Notes under the pieces: model-generated
The model's database searches: none
What the model was told of the DNA's origin: nothing
The model's input: only the letters and a program-made list of their open reading frames with translations
DNA from: Planctomycetota bacterium
GTDB lineage: Bacteria; Planctomycetota; J058; J103
Assembly: GCA_026004615.1 (NCBI GenBank)
Contig: BPJM01000010.1
Coordinates: forward strand, 62,001-126,000
Length of the DNA stretch: 64,000 nt
Reading direction: 5' to 3'
Made by a program: the position numbers and the translations under genes
Shown here: one piece after another, positions 60,364-64,000 of the stretch
How the letters are laid out: the number at the start of each line of letters is the position of its first letter
Numbering within the stretch: the stretch's first letter is position 1

Positions 60364-60840
60364 CTAGCGCCGCTCGTAGGTGCCTACCAGCTCCGCCTCG
60401 GCCAGGATGTGGCCCTGCATGGCGCGGAGCAGTCCTTTCTTCGTCATGCCCGCACGGGGCTCCAGCAGCGTGTCGAGCGCATACAGCTTGAAGTGGTAGT
60501 GATGCGTGCCGTGGCCCCGGGGCGGCATCGGCCCGCCCCATCCCTGCTCCTCGAAGTCGTTCACCCCCAGTGCAGCCCCGCCCGCGCTCCCCTCGGGCAG
60601 CTCGGTCGCCTCCGCCGGGATGTTGTAGACCACCCAGTGCACCCACGGCTCGGCGCGCGGCGCATCGGGATCGTCGCAGATGAGAGCGAACGAGCGCGTG
60701 CCCGCCGGGGCGCCGGACCACCTCAGCGGCGGCGAGACGTTGTCGCCCTCGCCCCGATAGGCATACCGGCGCGGGATGCGCCCGCCCGGCGAAAAGGCTG
60801 GGCTGCTGAGGCTCAACCTCTTGTCGCTCCCCTCGGCCAT
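60364..60840 (-). CDS. YbhB/YbcL-family (PEBP) protein
   Basis: A 158-residue phosphatidylethanolamine-binding-protein fold. The anion pocket is DDPDAPRAEPWVHWVVYNIP with the conserved Asp-Pro-Asp and His, followed by GPMPPRGHGTHHYHFKLYALD. These are the two signature regions of bacterial PEBP proteins such as YbhB and YbcL. Their bacterial job is not settled; some affect signalling or protease inhibition. The fold length is normal. ATG 60840 with GGAGGAGG 8 nt upstream. It is convergent with the kinase gene (16 bp apart; the two TAG stops sit in an imperfect GCTAG/CTAGC palindrome) and divergent from dprA. Confidence 0.92.
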   Translation of the reverse strand: MAEGSDKRLSLSSPAFSPGGRIPRRYAYRGEGDNVSPPLRWSGAPAGTRSFALICDDPDAPRAEPWVHWVVYNIPAEATELPEGSAGGAALGVNDFEEQGWGGPMPPRGHGTHHYHFKLYALDTLLEPRAGMTKKGLLRAMQGHILAEAELVGTYERR

Positions 60841-61117
60841 GGCGCCGTCCTCCTCCGTACCGGTGCGCGCCGCCGGCGCCTGCCGCCGCGTGCGCCAGGG
60901 TACCGCCCGGGCCGCCGCGCCGGACCCACCTCGCACCCTCCCCAGCCCTGCAGTCTCGCCAGCGCGGCGCGCATTGCAAGCGGCACCGCCGCTGCCCGCG
61001 CCCAGGGCCCGCCCCCCCGCTCGCGCCAAGCGGGGGGCCCGCTCCGCTCCGGTGTCGGACCGGGGGCGTATCCTCTGCGGGTACGGTGTCCGTTCGTGGT
61101 GGGGGGGCTCGGGGTCT

Positions 61118-62260
61118 ATGGCGGCGGAGGAGATGCTCGTCGCCGCAGCCGCCGAGCCCCTGGAGGCCCTGGTGCGCCTCAACCTCAGCGGCCGCACGAG
61201 CGGGCGGACGCTCGTGCGCCTGCGCGAACGGTTCGGCGGGCTTGCGCCCGCGTTTGCCGCCAGCGAGCAGGCGCTGCTGAGGGTGCCGGGCATGGGGCCG
61301 AAGCTCGTGGCCGCCATCCGCGCCAGCACGCCGGGCGCCGCCGCACGCGAGATGGAGCGCGCCGCGCGCGAGGGCATCCAGCTTATCGGTCTGGGCCATG
61401 CCGGCTATCCCCCGCAGCTCGCGGCGCTGGACGACCCGCCGCTGGTGCTGTACGTGCGGGGCGGGCTGCGCGCCGATCTGCCGCTGGTGGCGGTGGTCGG
61501 CTCGCGCCGCGCGACGCCGTACGGCCGCCGCATGGCGCAGCGGCTGGCCGCCGGCCTGGCGGAGGCTCAGGTCGGCGTCGTCTCAGGGCTGGCGCGCGGC
61601 ATCGACGCCTGCGCGCACCTGGCGGCGCTGCAGGCCGGCGGCTACACGGTGGCGGTGTTGGGCTGCGGGCTCGACCACGTCTATCCGCCCGAGCACCGGC
61701 TGCTCCTCGAGCAGCTCGCGCACCGGGGTGCGGTGCTGAGCGAGCTGCCGCTCGGCACGCCCCCGCGCGGCTATCAGTTCCCGCGCCGCAATCGCGTCGT
61801 CGCCGGCCTGGTCGGGGCGGTGTGCGTGGTCGAGGCGGCGGCGCGCTCGGGATCGCTGATCACCGCGTCATGGGCCCTGGAGCTCGGGCGCGAGGTGCTG
61901 GCGGTGCCCGCGCGCGTGGGCGATCCCAACGCCGAGGGAGTGCTCGGGCTGCTGCGCGACGGCGCGGGCGTAGCCTGCGAGCCGGCGGATATCCTGCGCG
62001 CCGTCGGCCTGCCCGTCCGCTCCCCCGCCGTCTCGCCGCCTGGCGCACCAACGGGCCCGCTCGACGAGATCGAACGGGGCGTGCTCGCCGCCCTCGGCAC
62101 CGAGGTCCGCTACCCCGACGAGCTGATCGAGTCGACCGCGTTCGCCCCGACGGCCGTGCTCGCCGCCCTGACCCGGCTCGAACTCAAGGCGCTGGTCCAG
62201 GCCCTGCCGGGCGGCGCCTACCAGGCGTGTACCCCGCTCGCGCCGGCCCCCGCCGGCTGA
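61118..62260 (+). CDS. dprA: DNA-processing protein DprA
   Basis: A 380-residue DprA/Smf protein. After an N-terminal SAM/HhH-like helical part (residues about 10-75, with VPGMGPKLVAAIR as a helix-hairpin-helix) comes the Rossmann-like core: LVAVVGSRRATPYGRRMAQRLA, GVVSGLARGIDACAHLAAL, VAVLGCGLDHVYP, PRRNRVVAGLVGAVCVVEAA and SGSLITASWALELGREVLAVP. The C-terminal winged-helix DML1-like part (LDEIERGVLAALGTEV, VLAALTRLELKALVQ) is present. The protein loads RecA onto incoming single-stranded DNA during transformation. The start is the ATG at 61118; an earlier GTG is possible. There is no strong ribosome-binding site. Confidence 0.95.
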   Translation: MAAEEMLVAAAAEPLEALVRLNLSGRTSGRTLVRLRERFGGLAPAFAASEQALLRVPGMGPKLVAAIRASTPGAAAREMERAAREGIQLIGLGHAGYPPQLAALDDPPLVLYVRGGLRADLPLVAVVGSRRATPYGRRMAQRLAAGLAEAQVGVVSGLARGIDACAHLAALQAGGYTVAVLGCGLDHVYPPEHRLLLEQLAHRGAVLSELPLGTPPRGYQFPRRNRVVAGLVGAVCVVEAAARSGSLITASWALELGREVLAVPARVGDPNAEGVLGLLRDGAGVACEPADILRAVGLPVRSPAVSPPGAPTGPLDEIERGVLAALGTEVRYPDELIESTAFAPTAVLAALTRLELKALVQALPGGAYQACTPLAPAPAG

Positions 62261-62342
62261 GGCGCGGGCCCCGGCCGCGCGCCGCGCGATCCGCCGTCGC
62301 TGCGGGACCGGCGCGCCAGGGGCGCGAGCGGATCGGCGCCCC

Positions 62343-62528
62343 TCACACCAGCGCCTCGAACAGAAACACCAGCGCACCGAACCCGGCGATGCCGCCGACG
62401 AGCAGCACGAAGAACGAGGCCGCACGCCGCAGCGCCTGGCGGTCGTCGGGCTCGCGCACCGCCACGCAGACCCAGCTGGTGACCGCGCTCAGATACAGGA
62501 GCGAGGCGATCCAGAGCGGCAGGCTCAT
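62343..62528 (-). CDS. Small two-helix membrane protein in the lptB cluster
   Basis: A 61-residue protein. It has two hydrophobic helices (LWIASLLYLSAVTSWVCVAV and FFVLLVGGIAGFGALVFLFEAL), separated by a charged loop with RQALRRAA. Its ATG overlaps the stop of the upstream membrane protein by 4 bp (ATGA), and GGGGAGG precedes it. Size and coupling suggest an accessory subunit of whatever the preceding protein does. I cannot name a family. Confidence 0.6.
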   Translation of the reverse strand: MSLPLWIASLLYLSAVTSWVCVAVREPDDRQALRRAASFFVLLVGGIAGFGALVFLFEALV

Positions 62529-62974
62529 CGGGGCCTCCCCCGCTCGGCGCACGCCCCGCGGCGCAGCACCACCGCCCGCTCCCACGCGTCGTGCACGAGC
62601 AGCAGATTCAACAGCCCCGCGACCATGGTGAAGGTGAGCGCGAGATCCAGCCGCGCCACCACCTCCGGCGGCGGCACTGCCAGGCCGGGCGCGAAGCCCA
62701 GCGCCAGCAGCATCGGGCCGCCAGCCGGCAGCTGCAGCCAGAACGCCACCGGGTGGTGCTCGAGCGAGACGGCGTGGCCCGCGCTGGCTCCCCAGCCGAA
62801 CGCGAAGGTCATCACCAGCAGCACAAAGAAGCTCACGCCGCGCCAGCGCTGCCCGAGCAGCCAGTGGCCCGCCCCGGGCACCAGCCAGGCGAGCACCAGG
62901 CTGAGCCATGGGTGGGGGCGGCGGCGCGCTCCGCTGGCCTCGAGCTCCACGTCGACCTCCACGTCCGCATGCAT
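62525..62974 (-). CDS. Membrane protein next to lptB (DUF6677-like)
   Basis: A 149-residue protein with about four hydrophobic segments. The opening LSLVLAWLVPGAGHWLLGQRWRGVSFFVLL (shown here in two parts, LSLVLAWLVPGAGHWLLGQ and RWRGVSFFVLL) is the pattern of a small membrane family with a conserved P-G-x-G-H-W-x-L-G-Q turn; I recall such proteins, DUF6677, chiefly from planctomycetes, but this is from memory. The function is unknown. It lies 35 bp downstream of lptB and overlaps the small two-helix gene. The shared transcript suggests a role in the LPS or lipid branch of the envelope. Start ATG 62974 (a GTG 6 nt further upstream is possible). Confidence 0.65.
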   Translation of the reverse strand: MHADVEVDVELEASGARRRPHPWLSLVLAWLVPGAGHWLLGQRWRGVSFFVLLVMTFAFGWGASAGHAVSLEHHPVAFWLQLPAGGPMLLALGFAPGLAVPPPEVVARLDLALTFTMVAGLLNLLLVHDAWERAVVLRRGACAERGRPR

Positions 62975-63009
62975 GAGCACGAGCGAGCGGGCAGCACCGT
63001 GCTCCCTGC

Positions 63010-63822
63010 TCACATCGTGAACCTCTCTCCCAGGTAGACCTGCCGCGCCACCGGATCGGCGACCACCTCCGCCGGCGTGCCCGCGACCAGGATCTGCCCG
63101 TCGAGGATGATGTAGGCGCGATCGGTGGTGGCAAGGGTCTCCCGCACGTTGTGGTCGGTGAGCAGCACCCCGATCCCCTGGCGCTTGAGGTCGCACACGA
63201 TCTGCTGGATGTCCTGGACGGCGATCGGGTCGACGCCGCTGAATGGCTCGTCGAGCAGGATCAGTGCCGGGCGCGTCACCAGCGCCCGCGCGATCTCCAG
63301 CCGGCGGCGCTCGCCGCCGCTCAGGGTGGAGGCGAGGCTGGTGCGCACGCGCTCGAGCCCGAAGCGCGCGAGCAGCTCCTCCAGCCGCGCGCGCCGCACC
63401 GCCCGGCTCCGCTCCACCCGCTCCAGGATCGCCAGCAGATTCGCCTCGACGCTCAGGGAGCGGAAGATCGCCGGCTCCTGCGACAGATACCCCATGCCGA
63501 GCCGCGCGCGCCGGAACAAGGGCAGCCGCGTCACCTCCTGGCCGCGGAACAGGACCTGCCCGCCGTCCGGACGCACCAGTCCCATCGTCATGCGGAAGGT
63601 GGTGGTCTTGCCGGCGCCGTTGCGCCCGAGCAGCCCCACGATCTCCCCCGCCCCGACGTAAAACGAGACCCCGCGCACCACCGCGCGCCGCCCGTAGACC
63701 TTGCGCAGCTCCACCACCGACAGTAGCGGCGGCTCCGGCGCCGCGGATCCCGGCTCGCTCACCGGCCGAGCGTCGACCAATGGCTCATCCTTGCTGCCGC
63801 CCGGTGTGGACACGCGGTGCAT
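63010..63822 (-). CDS. lptB: LPS export ABC transporter ATP-binding protein LptB
   Basis: A 270-residue ATPase. Residues 1-33 are an extra N-terminal tail. The Walker A is GRNGAGKTT (66-74), the Q-loop region is YLSQEPAIFRSLSVEAN, the signature LSGGERRRLEIARAL, Walker B LILLDEPFSGVDP with the catalytic Glu, and the switch His lies in LLTDHNVRETLATTDRAYI. The SGVDPIAVQDIQ and LSQEPAIFR segments are LptB-specific, separating it from LivF/G. With LptFG and LptC it pulls lipopolysaccharide out of the inner membrane. LptA, LptC, LptF and LptG are not in the window and may lie beyond the right edge. ATG 63822, preceded by GAGGAG. Confidence 0.93.
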   Translation of the reverse strand: MHRVSTPGGSKDEPLVDARPVSEPGSAAPEPPLLSVVELRKVYGRRAVVRGVSFYVGAGEIVGLLGRNGAGKTTTFRMTMGLVRPDGGQVLFRGQEVTRLPLFRRARLGMGYLSQEPAIFRSLSVEANLLAILERVERSRAVRRARLEELLARFGLERVRTSLASTLSGGERRRLEIARALVTRPALILLDEPFSGVDPIAVQDIQQIVCDLKRQGIGVLLTDHNVRETLATTDRAYIILDGQILVAGTPAEVVADPVARQVYLGERFTM

Positions 63823-64000
63823 CGACGCATCTCCTCGGCGCGCGGGCAACTCCGAACGGCCTGCGCACGCCCACGCGCCCTCCAGCGCCCCGGCCGCGCC
63901 CCGAGGAGCGTCCTAACCATCGACCCCACAGATCGCTACATACTGCGCCGCAGCGTGCGCGCCAGGCCGCGAACGGGGTCGGGAAAGCCTGTGGACAGCT
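63823..64000. other. Window edge upstream of lptB
   Basis: 178 bp with a GGAGGA-type site for lptB. A minus-strand TATGTA near 63940 might be a -10. No gene is complete here. A CTGTGGACAG near the edge resembles part of a DnaA box but lacks the TTA start. Confidence 0.35.

Noticed and set aside
63985..64000. CTGTGGACAGCT as a DnaA box / origin
   Set aside because: It lacks the TTA start of the DnaA consensus and there is only one copy at the window edge.
1..64000. tRNA or rRNA genes, prophage genes, intact insertion sequence
   Set aside because: No GGTTCGA-type T-arm, rRNA-like segment, integrase, capsid or transposase was recognised on reading both strands.

Overview
This window is a very GC-rich (clearly above 70 %) bacterial chromosome segment with dense, mostly short-spaced genes on both strands. 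The cell is Gram-negative: it encodes lptB (LPS export ATPase), a family-9 heptosyltransferase with a Kdo-kinase-like partner, a FadL-type porin, a DUF481 beta-barrel and several lipoproteins. Frequent HEAT-repeat proteins with Trp-rich C-termini, a Ser/Thr kinase, a PP2C phosphatase, and a small membrane protein next to lptB that resembles a family I associate with Planctomycetota make that phylum my best guess, but this is inference; no rRNA or other marker gene is present.

Layout. 0-9 kb: membrane fragment, M28 peptidase (one frameshift), HAD phosphatase, SRAP DNA-protein crosslink protein, universal stress protein, a DAO-type flavoenzyme followed by a Rieske protein, phosphoglycolate phosphatase, Nudix hydrolase and a HEAT-like membrane protein. 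9-21.7 kb: a large secreted protein of unknown function, GAF/HD-GYP phosphodiesterase, RecQ, a nucleotidyltransferase pair, an anion/Na+ transporter-like protein, a class III aminotransferase, an M14 carboxypeptidase and a haloacid-dehalogenase-like protein. 21.9-29 kb: an RND efflux pair, an L,D-transpeptidase and a secreted protein; the last three genes carry many frameshifts concentrated between about 23.9 and 28.9 kb. 29-35 kb: a membrane protein, an EEP-family lipoprotein, a DsrE-family protein with an in-frame UGA (probable selenoprotein, with a hairpin just downstream), the LPS-core pair and DUF481. 35-41 kb: amidase, HEAT lipoprotein, DUF366, flippase-like protein, PP2C and PAC2. 41-46.6 kb: FadL plus a 1236-residue PHP-domain lipoprotein. 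46.6-49.8 kb: a 23-copy tandem array of a roughly 133-bp, doubly palindromic unit. 50-64 kb: DctP, ThiE (frameshifted), TPR/HEAT envelope proteins, folC, a class I amidotransferase, two proteins sharing a type II secretion ATPase-like N-terminal repeat (one a Ser/Thr kinase), a PEBP protein, dprA and the lptB cluster.

Themes. Envelope construction (LPS core, LptB, amidase, L,D-transpeptidase, porins) and regulated phosphorylation (kinase, PP2C) dominate. Translation signals are clear: most starts have a GGAGG-like ribosome-binding site, while a minority have a -10 box 6-9 nt before the ATG and look leaderless. Several convergent gene pairs end in a palindrome that contains both stop codons. 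The most notable single item is the UGA-containing DsrE gene; the most notable structure is the tandem palindromic array. No tRNA, rRNA, CRISPR array, prophage or intact insertion sequence was seen.
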